Positions 17,576 to 26,306 of a stretch of 64,000 bases of DNA are shown piece after piece. The position numbers and the translations under genes were made by a program. The notes beneath the pieces were generated by a model. It was not told the DNA's origin, did not search any database, and saw only the letters and a list, made by a program, of their open reading frames with translations. Source of the stretch: Planctomycetota bacterium (GTDB taxonomy: Bacteria; Planctomycetota; UBA8742; UBA2392); contig JADZFR010000050.1 in NCBI GenBank assembly GCA_020849795.1, positions 62,001-126,000 on the forward strand, in the 5' to 3' direction. Position 1 is the stretch's first letter. Each line of letters opens with the position of its first letter.

Positions 17576-19255
17576 ATGAAGCGTTGGATGATGAGACTTT
17601 TCGCGCTGGCACTGGCCGCGGGCTTTCTTGCCTCGACGGCGACGATGGCGCAGGACGCGCCCAAGCCGGCGGACCCCGACAAGAAGACAGAATCGAAGCC
17701 CTCGAACAGCGACACGGTTACCGTGGGCTTTGAGTTCGAAGGCCTGATGTTCGTCCAGGTCAAGGTGAACGGCAAAGGCCCCTACAAGTTCCTGTTCGAC
17801 AGCGGTGCGACCCAGAGCGTGCTGAACGCACGTTTGGCGACCGAGCTTGACCTTGAACAGCACGATATGCCGGGCGGCGTGCAAGGCGTCGGCACAGCCG
17901 AAGCCAAGCTGGTCGTTCTGGACAGCCTCGAAATCGGCGAGTTCAAGCGCGGCGAGTGCATTGCCGCTTCGATGAATCTCGACCACATGAGCGGTACGCT
18001 CGGCTACCACATGATGGGCATCGTGGGCCAGAACATCATCAAGAAGATGGCCAAAGTCGAAATCGACTTCGCCGCAAGCACGCTTGGCATGACCCGCTAC
18101 CCCGAAGGCGAAGAGCCCGGTGACATGCAGGAAGAGATGCTGATCCGCATGCTCAAGGGCGGCGGCGGGATCCCGGGCATGCCCGGAATGCCCGGCGGCA
18201 AGCCCGGCGAAGAGCCCAAGAAAGACCCCAAGAAGGACGAAGACGAGTTTTCTCTACAGCCCGTGGGCCCCAACGCCGCCTGGTTGATCCAGGATGGCAA
18301 GACCGAAGCCGAGGCAGCACGCCGCTCGCCCACCGAAGGCATGACCCTGACATACCGCACCGGCGAACTGAGCTTCTTTGGCCGCAAGATGGAACTTGTG
18401 CCGTACTGGTATCTCGATTGTGTGGTCAACGGCAAGACCAAGAGCTTCATGTTCGATACCGGCGCAAGCATGCTGCTGGTGATGGGCACCAAACTGGCCG
18501 ACGACCTCAAGCTTCCGACCAGCTTCAATTACCCCGTGAAGGGCATTGGCAAGGGTGACGCGAAGTCAGGCATGGTGGACACTTTCCAGCTTGGCGTCAT
18601 CAAAGAAGTGGACGTCGCATGCACCATCATGGAACTGCCTAAGATCACCGACCAGCTTGGCGAAATGGGAGGCATGATTCCCGGCGTGGACAAGTTGAAC
18701 TTCGACGGCATCGTCGGTGTCACGCTGGCCACGCGCTTCAAAAAGATGATCGTTGACGCCAAGGACAGGCACATCGAGTTCATCCCTTACGGCAAGGATG
18801 AAGTGAACAAGCTCGATCCCTTCGCCAGCGAAGACTTCGTGAAGGACGCCGTCGTACGCACCTGGCAGGGCAAAGCCGGCAAGTTCAGCCTCACTGGCGA
18901 CTCGGTCCAGCTGGAGAACTGGAAGTCGAAGGGCCTCGAAAGCGGCGGGCTTGAAGTGGAAGCCGTTGACGAAGGCGGCGCGGCAGCCAAGGCCGGCATC
19001 AAGAAGGGCGACATCATCACCCACCTGGTGGGCGTCGCCGGCGAGATACCCGACGACCTAGAGGACGCCGACGTGGACGGCAACGATGTGAAAGTCCGCG
19101 ACATGCCCGCGTTAATCATGTGGGCATGCTCGCAGGACCCGGGCAAGGAAGTGACGGTGCGGCTGCAGCGCGGCAAAGAGCAACTGGAAATGAAGGTCGT
19201 CCTGGACAACTACGGCTTCGCGGGCGCATATCCTGAGCGGTTCAAAGAGAAGTAG
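17576..19255 (+). CDS. Secreted tandem retropepsin-like aspartic protease with C-terminal PDZ domain
   Basis: A 559-residue protein with a signal peptide (MKRWMMRLFALALAAGFLAS) and a CGGAGG ribosome site. It has two retropepsin-like domains in one chain. The first has catalytic motif FDSGATQSV at Asp75, the second FDTGASMLLV at about Asp294. Both are preceded by the VNGKGPYKF/VNGKTKSF strand typical of clan AA bacterial proteases. A Gly/Pro/Lys-rich linker separates them, and a PDZ domain follows at about residues 455-545 (LEVEAVDEGGAAAKAGIKKGDIITHLVG). The two DSG/DTG half-sites could pair intramolecularly, as in pepsin. An extracytoplasmic proteolytic role is inferred. A terminator follows. 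Confidence 0.8.
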   Translation: MKRWMMRLFALALAAGFLASTATMAQDAPKPADPDKKTESKPSNSDTVTVGFEFEGLMFVQVKVNGKGPYKFLFDSGATQSVLNARLATELDLEQHDMPGGVQGVGTAEAKLVVLDSLEIGEFKRGECIAASMNLDHMSGTLGYHMMGIVGQNIIKKMAKVEIDFAASTLGMTRYPEGEEPGDMQEEMLIRMLKGGGGIPGMPGMPGGKPGEEPKKDPKKDEDEFSLQPVGPNAAWLIQDGKTEAEAARRSPTEGMTLTYRTGELSFFGRKMELVPYWYLDCVVNGKTKSFMFDTGASMLLVMGTKLADDLKLPTSFNYPVKGIGKGDAKSGMVDTFQLGVIKEVDVACTIMELPKITDQLGEMGGMIPGVDKLNFDGIVGVTLATRFKKMIVDAKDRHIEFIPYGKDEVNKLDPFASEDFVKDAVVRTWQGKAGKFSLTGDSVQLENWKSKGLESGGLEVEAVDEGGAAAKAGIKKGDIITHLVGVAGEIPDDLEDADVDGNDVKVRDMPALIMWACSQDPGKEVTVRLQRGKEQLEMKVVLDNYGFAGAYPERFKEK

Positions 19256-19291
19256 TCATCGCACAAACGTGCCAATGAATCTGAAAAGACG

Positions 19292-19317
19292 GAACGCCCG
19301 GGGATGCCCGGGCGTTC
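19292..19317 (+). terminator. Intrinsic terminator of the retropepsin gene
   Basis: An 11-bp perfect stem GAACGCCCGGG / CCCGGGCGTTC with a 4-nt loop, followed by TCTGTT. Confidence 0.75.
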
Positions 19318-19362
19318 TCTGTTGAGTGATAGAGAGTCCGCAACGCGACTATCGCCAGTATC

Positions 19363-19374
19363 AACCAACTGGTT
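19363..19374. promoter_or_regulatory. Short dyad in the AT-richer region upstream of the 19583 regulator
   Basis: AACCA-AC-TGGTT is a symmetric 5+2+5 site in the 265-bp gap 19318-19582, which is visibly AT-richer than its surroundings. It is a possible operator. Confidence 0.3.
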
Positions 19375-19544
19375 AGTAATTCACGGCAAAATCATTAACT
19401 CATAAGGCAAGTGAATGTAAGAACTTAGATCGGGCTTGCTTTTGAACTGCCCAAATGGCACAAATCCCATCGTTGCCGCCGCAGCTTGACTGCAGCTATA
19501 GAATCTGCGAGACGACTTTGGCTTCTTTTCGTGTATTTGTGGTG

Positions 19545-19559
19545 GTCACAGCCGGTGAC
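19545..19559. promoter_or_regulatory. Inverted repeat GTCAC-N5-GTGAC upstream of the 19583 regulator
   Basis: A perfect 5-bp dyad with a 5-bp spacer, 24 bp before the ATG of an HTH regulator. It is a plausible autoregulatory operator. The rest of the gap shows no gene. Confidence 0.35.
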
Positions 19560-19582
19560 TTCCACATGGAGGCTGGTCAACC

Positions 19583-21823
19583 ATGAACTCCGGGGCCACC
19601 GACTCCCTTGACCTTTCAGGGGCAGAGCATCGCATTGTAACCAATCGCAGCTTGCAGACGTTGTTGACGTGGGCCGCCGAGCTCGCCGCAAACGAGGCCT
19701 CTGCAGGCAGACGCGTCCTGTGGGCGCCCTGTCACGCAATTTCGGGCGCACTCAGTCTCCGCACTTGGATTCTCAATCGCGCCAGCCAGTCTCTTGGCAC
19801 CGCCGATGCGGCGACGCTACTGTCCGGCGCGGCCGACGTGCTGATCCTGGTTGATCCATCCGCCGCCGACGCTGCAAGCCTGCAATGGCTGGGCAGTATG
19901 CTGTCCTGTGCAGAAGCCGCCCGCGACGTGGCCACAACGACCCCCATGCCCGCGCTCGTCGTCTTGTCCCAGACAGGCACCGGCACCGATCCGTCGGATG
20001 CTTTTCTTGACCGTCTACGCGCACTGGGCGCGCGCGAAACCCGTGCCTCCGGGCGCGATTCAGACCTGTCCACGACCGTCATACGCGCCGAGATTGCCAA
20101 CATCCAGAGTCGGCATGAGCAACTCCTCGCCGGCTTGGCGTTGATGCCTTGCCCGATCGAGTTGGAGGACTTTGAGGCGATGGCGGGACAAACTGGCAGC
20201 GGGGCAGGTGCATTGAAGGCAGTGACCGCGGGCGGCTTGTTTCGTGTCGTTGACGGATTGGTGATCCCCGGCAATCGCGAGGTGCGAAACGAGATCCGGT
20301 CCGCCTTGGGCAACGATGCAATACAGCGCACAGCCGCGCGTCTTGCCGACACATTTGAGCAGCGTCTGGAAGGACAGGACGACGCCCGAGTCGAGATTCT
20401 ATTGCAGGCAGGCGATGCGCGGCGTGCATCGCGCCTGGCACGCAAGCGGTTCGACGATCACTATGCAGCCGGAAACAGCGAAGAGGCGTTGCGTATTCTA
20501 GAGTTGGCGACCAGGCAGGGCATGGCCCTGGAATCTGGACGCCATGCATCCGAGGTAGATCAGGCCAAGACGGCGGCGCTGAACGCGGATGCAGGCCACC
20601 TGGAAAAGGCGCGCGGCATGGTTGCACAACTGACCAAGCGCCGCGACCTGTATCGCACGCCTGCTTTCGTCGAGTGGCTGGCACTTGCCGCACGCAGCAT
20701 CGCATTGCAGACGCAACAGAATGGGCGCATGGCCGACAGCTTGATGCGCCGCGCGATCCGACTGGCCGGGGACGACCTGGACAAGAGCGTTCGACTGACA
20801 TTGCTGCGAGTGCAGCTGCTCCAGTCGCCGGCGTTCAAGCTGGACGAACGCTCGACATGGCTGCTGAGCCACGTCAACAACAAGATGCTTGAAAAAGTTT
20901 CGCAGCCGACCCTGGCCGCCTTTCTTGAGGAAACCGCCAACCGCCGCGCCGCCGAGGGCCGGTTTAAGGGCGCATTCAAGAGGCTGCGCCGCCTTTCGGG
21001 CATCGAGACGTCGGACCGCCGCCGGGCCGCCGCGATGCTGCTGATGGCGCGGTGTCGCAGCCACTTCGCCGATACCGAAGGGGCAGCCCGTTACGCTTCC
21101 AGCGCTCTGCACTACGGAATACGCGCCGCGGACCTGAAGGTCGTCAAAGAGGCCGCCCAATTCCTGCGTGAAACTGAACGGGGCCGCCCGCGCGCCATGC
21201 CGCGCATTGCCCCCGTCAAGACTCGTGGCGACAAGCCACGCTTGCCGGCCGCCGCCGATATCGCCACGCCACAGACACCCGAGACGGGCAAGCTTTTTGA
21301 GATTCTGCAATCGCGCTTTGGTGTGCGCTCATGGGTGCGACGGCGCGGTTCTAGTGTGTTGAATCTTGGCCGCGGCGCACCGAACCCTGACGTACTGAGC
21401 GTTTACAACGAGTCCGCCGACGGCACGGTGCAGGTTTCTGCCCGCAGTACGCCTGCCGCAGGCGTGGTACGCGGACTGGTGCTGCTGCGCAGCGACGGTG
21501 ATGACCTGGTCGTGTTCGAAGCCGCGCCCGACATTGAGCCTCGCGAGGATGCCATTGTGCGCTTCCTGCTGGCCGATCGTGCCGTGACCGACCCTGGGGA
21601 TGGGATCACGCCTTCCCGCAAGAACGTGATCGATGACTACCTGCGCCGCGCGCTGGCCCACGGCACCGAAGCCGGCCTGCACGCCACGGTGGAGATGCTG
21701 TTCAACAAAGACCTGCTGATCTACATGGAAGAGCAGGGACTCACCAAGGAAGAAATGGCCGATCGGCTTGGCGTCTCGCGCGCCACGCTTTACCGCATGT
21801 TTGCGCGCGCAGCCTTGAACTAA
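19583..21823 (+). CDS. Large helical regulator with C-terminal Fis/AraC-like HTH
   Basis: A 746-residue cytoplasmic protein. The first 200 residues alternate strands and helices (RRVLWAPCHAIS, VLILVDPSAADAASLQWL, MPALVVLSQTGTG) like an ATPase core, but no Walker A GxxGxGK(S/T) is present. The centre is a helical-repeat (TPR/MalT-like) array. Near residues 590-690 lies a GAF-like segment (LFEILQSRFGVRSWVRRRGS, GVVRGLVLLRSDGDDLVVFEA). The C-terminus LIYMEEQGLTKEEMADRLGV with SRATLYRMF is a helix-turn-helix. It looks like a degenerate STAND/NtrC-type regulator. Targets are unknown; dyads upstream suggest self-control. GGAGG lies 13 nt before the ATG. Confidence 0.7.
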   Translation: MNSGATDSLDLSGAEHRIVTNRSLQTLLTWAAELAANEASAGRRVLWAPCHAISGALSLRTWILNRASQSLGTADAATLLSGAADVLILVDPSAADAASLQWLGSMLSCAEAARDVATTTPMPALVVLSQTGTGTDPSDAFLDRLRALGARETRASGRDSDLSTTVIRAEIANIQSRHEQLLAGLALMPCPIELEDFEAMAGQTGSGAGALKAVTAGGLFRVVDGLVIPGNREVRNEIRSALGNDAIQRTAARLADTFEQRLEGQDDARVEILLQAGDARRASRLARKRFDDHYAAGNSEEALRILELATRQGMALESGRHASEVDQAKTAALNADAGHLEKARGMVAQLTKRRDLYRTPAFVEWLALAARSIALQTQQNGRMADSLMRRAIRLAGDDLDKSVRLTLLRVQLLQSPAFKLDERSTWLLSHVNNKMLEKVSQPTLAAFLEETANRRAAEGRFKGAFKRLRRLSGIETSDRRRAAAMLLMARCRSHFADTEGAARYASSALHYGIRAADLKVVKEAAQFLRETERGRPRAMPRIAPVKTRGDKPRLPAAADIATPQTPETGKLFEILQSRFGVRSWVRRRGSSVLNLGRGAPNPDVLSVYNESADGTVQVSARSTPAAGVVRGLVLLRSDGDDLVVFEAAPDIEPREDAIVRFLLADRAVTDPGDGITPSRKNVIDDYLRRALAHGTEAGLHATVEMLFNKDLLIYMEEQGLTKEEMADRLGVSRATLYRMFARAALN

Positions 21824-21846
21824 GGCGCGCTGACTTCAGCCTTGGC

Positions 21847-21875
21847 AACAGCCGCAGCCTGGAACCGCGGCTGTT
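21847..21875 (+). terminator. Intrinsic terminator of the 19583 regulator gene
   Basis: A 9-bp stem AACAGCCGC / GCGGCTGTT with an 11-nt loop, followed by TGCTTG. Confidence 0.7.
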
Positions 21876-21971
21876 TGCTTGTGCGGAGCAGAAACTCTCC
21901 TGCTGGCAGGCGCTTGCCTGCTTGCTATCCTCCCGCGCCACGGGCTTTCACTGATTGCATAGGACATCGGC

Positions 21972-22247
21972 ATGCCGAACATCATCCGCATTCCCACGCC
22001 GCTGCGTAACCTGACCGCGAACACTGCCGAGGTCAGCGTCAGTGCCGGCACAGTCGGCGAAGCACTGAACGCCCTTGAGGCGCGGCACAACGGCATCAAG
22101 GCGCGCATCTGCGACGACAAGGGCAACGTGCGACGCTTCGTGAACGTGTTCCTGAATGACGAAGACATTCGCTTCCTGGACAATCTGAACACCCCGCTCA
22201 AAGACGGTGACTCGCTCAGCATCGTGCCCGCCATTGCAGGGGGATAG
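21972..22247 (+). CDS. CysO-type MoaD/ThiS-family sulfur-carrier protein
   Basis: A 91-residue ubiquitin-fold carrier ending in the obligatory GG (SIVPAIAGG), where adenylation and thiocarboxylate formation occur. The pattern IPTPLRNLT, GTVGEALNALEARHNGIKARI, RRFVNVFLNDEDIRF and DGDSLSIVPA is closer to mycobacterial CysO than to ThiS or MoaD. AGGA precedes the ATG. It lies 3 bp upstream of homoserine dehydrogenase, so sulfur delivery for cysteine or homocysteine synthesis is the most economical guess. No CysM, Mec protease or activating E1-like enzyme is visible in the window, so partners must be elsewhere. Confidence 0.85.
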   Translation: MPNIIRIPTPLRNLTANTAEVSVSAGTVGEALNALEARHNGIKARICDDKGNVRRFVNVFLNDEDIRFLDNLNTPLKDGDSLSIVPAIAGG

Positions 22248-22250
22248 CGC

Positions 22251-23615
22251 ATGCCCGACGAAGGCAAACCACGCGCATTGCGTATTGGCCTGCTTGGCTG
22301 CGGTGTCGTTGGCGGGGGCCTGGTCAAACTGATCGACAAGCACCGCAGCGAACTTGCATCCAATGGCCTGTCGTTGCGTGTTACCCATGTGGCGGTCCGC
22401 GACACTGAGCGCCAGCGCGGCATCGACATGTCGCGCTTTCGGGTCACCACGGACCCGATGGCTGTCGCCACTGACCCCGAGATCGACCTGCTGGTCGAGG
22501 TGATGGGCGGCAACACGTTGGCCGTGCAAGCCGGTTGCGCAGCGCTTTCGCGCGGCCTGCCGCTGGTGACCGCCAACAAGTCGTCGCTGGCCCGCAGCCT
22601 GCCCCGCTATCTTGATGCCGCCGGCGGCTGCACACCGATCGGGTTCGAGTCCGCCGTCGCTGCACACATTCCGATTATCGAGGTTCTCGACCGCAGCCTT
22701 GCGTGCGAAGAACTGACGGTGATCAAGGGCGTGATCAACGGCAGCACCAACTACATCCTGACATTCATGGAGCGCGCGGGATGTGAGTACAACGAGGCGT
22801 TGGCCGATGCTTCCGCCAAGGGCTTCACTGAAGCTGACCCGACACTGGACGTCGAGGGCATTGACGCCGCTGAAAAGCTGACCCTGCTGGCACTGAAGGC
22901 TTTTGGCGCGCACATTTCACCGGACCGCATCCACACCGAGGGCATCACCAAAATCCGACAGGTGGACATTCAACTGGCGCTGGCCATGGAACACCGCATC
23001 AAGCTGGTGGCAGCGGCCCGCCGCACGAGTGACGGCTTGAGCCTGCGGGTCCACCCGGCGCTGGTGCATCGCGGCGAGTTGCTGGCCGACGTGGACAGCG
23101 AATTCAACGCGATCATTCTCGAGGGTCCCGGTTTCAAAGAGCTTACGTTCCTGGGCAAGGGTGCCGGCGAGTTGCCAACCGCCAGCGCAGTGCTGAACGA
23201 CATCGTCAAAATCGCGCGCGGCGGCGCCGGCCAATTGCCGGGTTTTCGCAAGCCGGCCGGTGAGAAGCTCCGGCTCGCGGACACCAGCGCGCTGAAGCTG
23301 TGCTATTTCCTGCGCCTGCCAGTGGCCGAAGCTGACACCAGTGCCACGGTCATCGCGCTGGAAGCCATGGGACTTCGCGTTTTGTCGATTGCCCAAACTG
23401 CCAGTGGTGACGTAAATTACCTCGGTGTGATTACGGACGTTGTGGAAGAGGGGCGTATGATGTCCCTGCTTCCTGAGATCGGCAGTATTCCACACGTGAA
23501 GGGCGAGCCGGCGCTCCTGCGCCTGGATAAGGACAACTACCGTGACATCGTCGAGCGCGAACAAAGTGCATATTTCGGTGCCAGCCTCCAGCGCGAACCT
23601 GGGGCCCGGGTTTGA
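22251..23615 (+). CDS. hom: Homoserine dehydrogenase
   Basis: A 454-residue enzyme reducing aspartate semialdehyde to homoserine, the branch-point intermediate for threonine and methionine. The NAD(P)-binding IGLLGCGVVGGGLVKL opens the protein. VEVMGG, TANKSSLA, GFESAVAAHIPIIEVL, KGVINGSTNYIL and TEADPTLDVEGIDAAEKLTLLA are the catalytic-domain signatures. A C-terminal ACT-like domain (ALEAMGLRVLSIAQT) suggests amino-acid feedback. GGGGGA precedes the ATG, 3 bp after the carrier gene. The last 74 bp overlap the start of homoserine kinase in another frame, an unusually long operonic overlap. The final 18 residues may simply be a read-through tail. Confidence 0.95.
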   Translation: MPDEGKPRALRIGLLGCGVVGGGLVKLIDKHRSELASNGLSLRVTHVAVRDTERQRGIDMSRFRVTTDPMAVATDPEIDLLVEVMGGNTLAVQAGCAALSRGLPLVTANKSSLARSLPRYLDAAGGCTPIGFESAVAAHIPIIEVLDRSLACEELTVIKGVINGSTNYILTFMERAGCEYNEALADASAKGFTEADPTLDVEGIDAAEKLTLLALKAFGAHISPDRIHTEGITKIRQVDIQLALAMEHRIKLVAAARRTSDGLSLRVHPALVHRGELLADVDSEFNAIILEGPGFKELTFLGKGAGELPTASAVLNDIVKIARGGAGQLPGFRKPAGEKLRLADTSALKLCYFLRLPVAEADTSATVIALEAMGLRVLSIAQTASGDVNYLGVITDVVEEGRMMSLLPEIGSIPHVKGEPALLRLDKDNYRDIVEREQSAYFGASLQREPGARV

Positions 23616-24537
23616 CACGCTTGCCCTGGCGCTGGACATTCGCCTTCATGCGACCGTCGAATGGTCTGCCGAAAAGGTGCTGCTGAAAGAATTCGACAGC
23701 CCGCTCGACTGGTGGCACAAGGCGGTTGAGCCCAACACCAACTACGGTGGCACGCTGCTTGAGTTCTCGATCGACCACCCCGGCGAGCCGAACCTGCTGG
23801 CAACTTCGTTCGTCAAGGCCATCCTGCGCGCAGGCCCTGAGTATCACCTGCCGAAGGAACTGAAGTGCACGGTCAAGTCCGATATCGTGATTGCCCAGGG
23901 TTTGGGCAGCAGTGCCGCGGCAACCGTAGCGGGTGCAGCGCTGGCCGAGTACTGGCGCAAGGGCGATGCCAACAAAGACGTAGTCTTCCAGGACGCGATT
24001 GAGATTGAAGGCCATCCCGACAACGCCGCAGCAGCCAGCTATGGCGGCTTGCAGGCGGCACTGTTGATCGGCAACGAGACGCGCGCCAGCACCGTGAAGA
24101 TGCACGACAGTATCAAGGTGGCACTGTGCGTGCCGCGCGAGACACTGAAGGAAAACACCAATGCCACGCGCTCGTGGCTGCCGGAACAATTGAAGCGGAA
24201 AGAAGCGGTCAGCAACCAACGCTCTTTGCTGACACTGCTGTGGGGTTTGCGCACGGCCGAACCAAAGGCGATTGCAGCGGGATTTGAAGACCGTTTGCAC
24301 GTGCCGCACCGCAAGTCGATGATCGCGGGCTACGAAGACATCGTGCGCAGCGCGATTGATGCCGGCGCGTTTGGCGCCACCATCAGCGGCGCGGGCGGCA
24401 GCATGATCGCACTCGGAACCGGCGACATGAAACCGATTGCCGAGGCCATGCAGGCGGCCTACAAGCGCCACGGCATGGAGTCGCACGCCCTGACGCCGGC
24501 CATCGACCACAAGGGCCTGATCGTCGAGAAGCTCTAA
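23542..24537 (+). CDS. thrB: Homoserine kinase (GHMP family)
   Basis: A 331-residue enzyme phosphorylating homoserine for threonine synthesis. ISVPASSANLGPGFDTLALAL is the family N-terminus. IAQGLGSSAAATVAGAAL is the GHMP ATP loop, IEIEGHPDNAAAASYGG follows, and FGATISGAGGSMIAL is the third GHMP motif. A GTG start at 23542 has AAGGA at 8 nt; a second GTG at 23566 would also fit the family length. Either lies inside hom, so translation is coupled. The stop TAA overlaps the TAG of the convergent pcm gene (24534-24537), leaving no intergenic space. Confidence 0.93.
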   Translation: MTSSSANKVHISVPASSANLGPGFDTLALALDIRLHATVEWSAEKVLLKEFDSPLDWWHKAVEPNTNYGGTLLEFSIDHPGEPNLLATSFVKAILRAGPEYHLPKELKCTVKSDIVIAQGLGSSAAATVAGAALAEYWRKGDANKDVVFQDAIEIEGHPDNAAAASYGGLQAALLIGNETRASTVKMHDSIKVALCVPRETLKENTNATRSWLPEQLKRKEAVSNQRSLLTLLWGLRTAEPKAIAAGFEDRLHVPHRKSMIAGYEDIVRSAIDAGAFGATISGAGGSMIALGTGDMKPIAEAMQAAYKRHGMESHALTPAIDHKGLIVEKL

Positions 24538-25205
24538 TCGACCCGTCCTGGCCGGACTCCCGGGCTGCTCGGCACCAGTGGCACAAATGCCACCGCCCCC
24601 AACTCCTGCGTGTGCAGGTGGCCATGCCTGTCCTTGGTCACCAGCGTCATCTGCTGTACGCCGCGCGTGCCGACCGGCAGAACCATCCGCCCGCCCGGCG
24701 ACAGCTGGCGCGTCAGCGCTTGCGGAATCGTGATGGCAGCGGCAGCAACCAGGATGCGATCAAACTCGCCGCCGCCGGGCCACCCGGCGTGCGCATCGCC
24801 AATCCGCAGTGTCACGTTATCGATTCCTGCGCGCTGCAAATGGATGGCGGCCTGCCGCGAGAGCTCCGGCACCAGTTCCAGGCTGAACACGTGGCGACAC
24901 AGCATTGCCAGCACCGCTGTCTGGTAGCCGCACCCAGTGCCGGCCTCTAACACCTCGTGCGCGGGCTCAAGGGCGAGTAGTTCGCTCATCCATGCGACAA
25001 TGTAGGGTTGGCTGATCGTCTGCCCGTGCCCGATTGACAAGGGTTGGTCGGCATACGCGTCTCGTGCCAGCGAACCATCGACGAATTCATGCCGCCGCAC
25101 CCGGCGCATGGCGTCAAGCACGCGTAGGTCCGTAACGCCGCGCGCCAAGATTTGCGTCTCGACCATGCGATTGCGCAGCCGTTCGAAGTCCTGCTCGGTT
25201 GGCAT
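24534..25205 (-). CDS. pcm: Protein-L-isoaspartate O-methyltransferase
   Basis: A 223-residue SAM-dependent enzyme starting repair of isoaspartyl residues in damaged proteins. Family marks include MVETQILARGVTDLRVLDAM, HEFVDGSLARDAYADQPLSI, GHGQTISQPYIVAWM, the SAM loop VLEAGTGCGYQTAVLA and a conserved LSPGGRMVLPVG. It begins 4 bp after the stop of the thioredoxin-fold gene at 25210, so it is probably co-transcribed with that gene, pairing protein repair with a redox-fold secreted protein. No clear Shine-Dalgarno site precedes the ATG, consistent with coupling. Confidence 0.93.
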   Translation of the reverse strand: MPTEQDFERLRNRMVETQILARGVTDLRVLDAMRRVRRHEFVDGSLARDAYADQPLSIGHGQTISQPYIVAWMSELLALEPAHEVLEAGTGCGYQTAVLAMLCRHVFSLELVPELSRQAAIHLQRAGIDNVTLRIGDAHAGWPGGGEFDRILVAAAAITIPQALTRQLSPGGRMVLPVGTRGVQQMTLVTKDRHGHLHTQELGAVAFVPLVPSSPGVRPGRVD

Positions 25206-25209
25206 GGTG

Positions 25210-26214
25210 TCACTGCTCAGACCACTCGTTCTTGACGCGTTTGGCCTCAGACTCGGCATGGGTCGCGGCGCCCGTGCCCGCCTGGGACTTTGCAAAGGCG
25301 TTCAGCGAAGTGACGTACTGCTGCCAGTCGCCGAACTCCTGCTTGTCTTTCAGCTTCTGCAGGTCTTCCCACGCCTTGAGTTCTTTCTTTAGGTCCTTGT
25401 CTTTCTTCAGCCGCGCAATCTCGTCTTTCGCGTCATCCGAGAACTTGTGGCCGCGAAAGTCCTCGCGCTGCTTGTCCAGCGTTTTCATCACGAGGTCGTA
25501 GCGCTTGTCCGCGGTCCAGCCTTCGATTCTCTTGATGCGCGCTTCGGCAAAGAATTTCAGACGGTCCGCAACTACCTGCAGGTCAGCCTTTGTGTCGGCA
25601 TCCAGTTCAGTGGCCAGCAGCTTCTCTGCATCAGCCAGCACCTTTCCCCACTCTCGCTTTTGCAGGCCCCGCGCGACCTTTGCGGCGCTTTCGGTCACCG
25701 CGTGCCTGCCCAGGTTGGGGTACACGATCTTTGCCAGCTCGGTGTCAAGGGCGGGTTTGAAGTCGCCCGCGCCGTGGTAGGCGATCTTGCCCTCCACGTC
25801 GATCACGGCCGTCCGGAACCCGCTGTCGCCCTTGTATTTGAAGAACTCGTTCTTGTCGTCGTAGAAGCCGCCCATCGCGATCGGGAACGTAAGCTTGCGG
25901 TCGTGCGCAAGCTGGCGAACTTGCGGCAACTTCTCGAAGTCCAGGCGATGGATCGTGAAGATCATCAACCCGTTCTCGCCGTATTTTTCCCAGTACTTCT
26001 GCAGGTCGGGCAGCTTGGCGGCTGTGCCGTCGCGTGTGTGCCACTCGAAAATGACGATGACGTCGCCCCTGCAATCTTCCAGCGAACGCGCGAACTCGGG
26101 TGGGTTCACCAGCACGCCGCCGGCGCGGAACTTCGGGGCCTCGTCCCCCACCTTCAAGTCGCCCGCGACCAGGGGTGACGCCGCGATCAGCAATGCCATG
26201 AGCAGTACGCGCAT
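25210..26214 (-). CDS. Secreted thioredoxin-fold (redoxin) paralogue lacking the CxxC
   Basis: A 334-residue protein with a signal peptide (MRVLLMALLIAASPLVAGDL) and a GGAGG site. The thioredoxin-like domain (residues about 20-165) keeps the scaffold: DLKVGDEAPKFRAGG, DVIVIFEW and FRTAVIDVEGKIAYHG. The active-site position reads EWHTRDGTAAKLPDL, with no Cys, so disulfide chemistry is not supported. The C-terminal half is a Lys/Asp-rich helical domain with DKDLKKELKAWEDLQKLKD and a closing Asn/Ala/Phe helix shared with the next two genes. It is the most diverged of three tandem paralogues. A chaperone or binding role is possible. Confidence 0.75.
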   Translation of the reverse strand: MRVLLMALLIAASPLVAGDLKVGDEAPKFRAGGVLVNPPEFARSLEDCRGDVIVIFEWHTRDGTAAKLPDLQKYWEKYGENGLMIFTIHRLDFEKLPQVRQLAHDRKLTFPIAMGGFYDDKNEFFKYKGDSGFRTAVIDVEGKIAYHGAGDFKPALDTELAKIVYPNLGRHAVTESAAKVARGLQKREWGKVLADAEKLLATELDADTKADLQVVADRLKFFAEARIKRIEGWTADKRYDLVMKTLDKQREDFRGHKFSDDAKDEIARLKKDKDLKKELKAWEDLQKLKDKQEFGDWQQYVTSLNAFAKSQAGTGAATHAESEAKRVKNEWSEQ

Positions 26215-26263
26215 GGGTGGTCCTCCGAACCCAAGATACGCATTGCGCAGGCCGTGCCCAAAT

Positions 26264-26294
26264 GAAAACGACCCGGCGGTGCCGGGCCGTTTTC
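26264..26294 (-). terminator. Intrinsic terminator of the 26307 gene
   Basis: On the minus strand, GAAAACG and CCCGGC arms form an interrupted 13-bp stem around a 3-nt loop, with CGTTTTC at the 3' side. Confidence 0.7.
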
Positions 26295-26306
26295 AAATCA
26301 ATGGTC

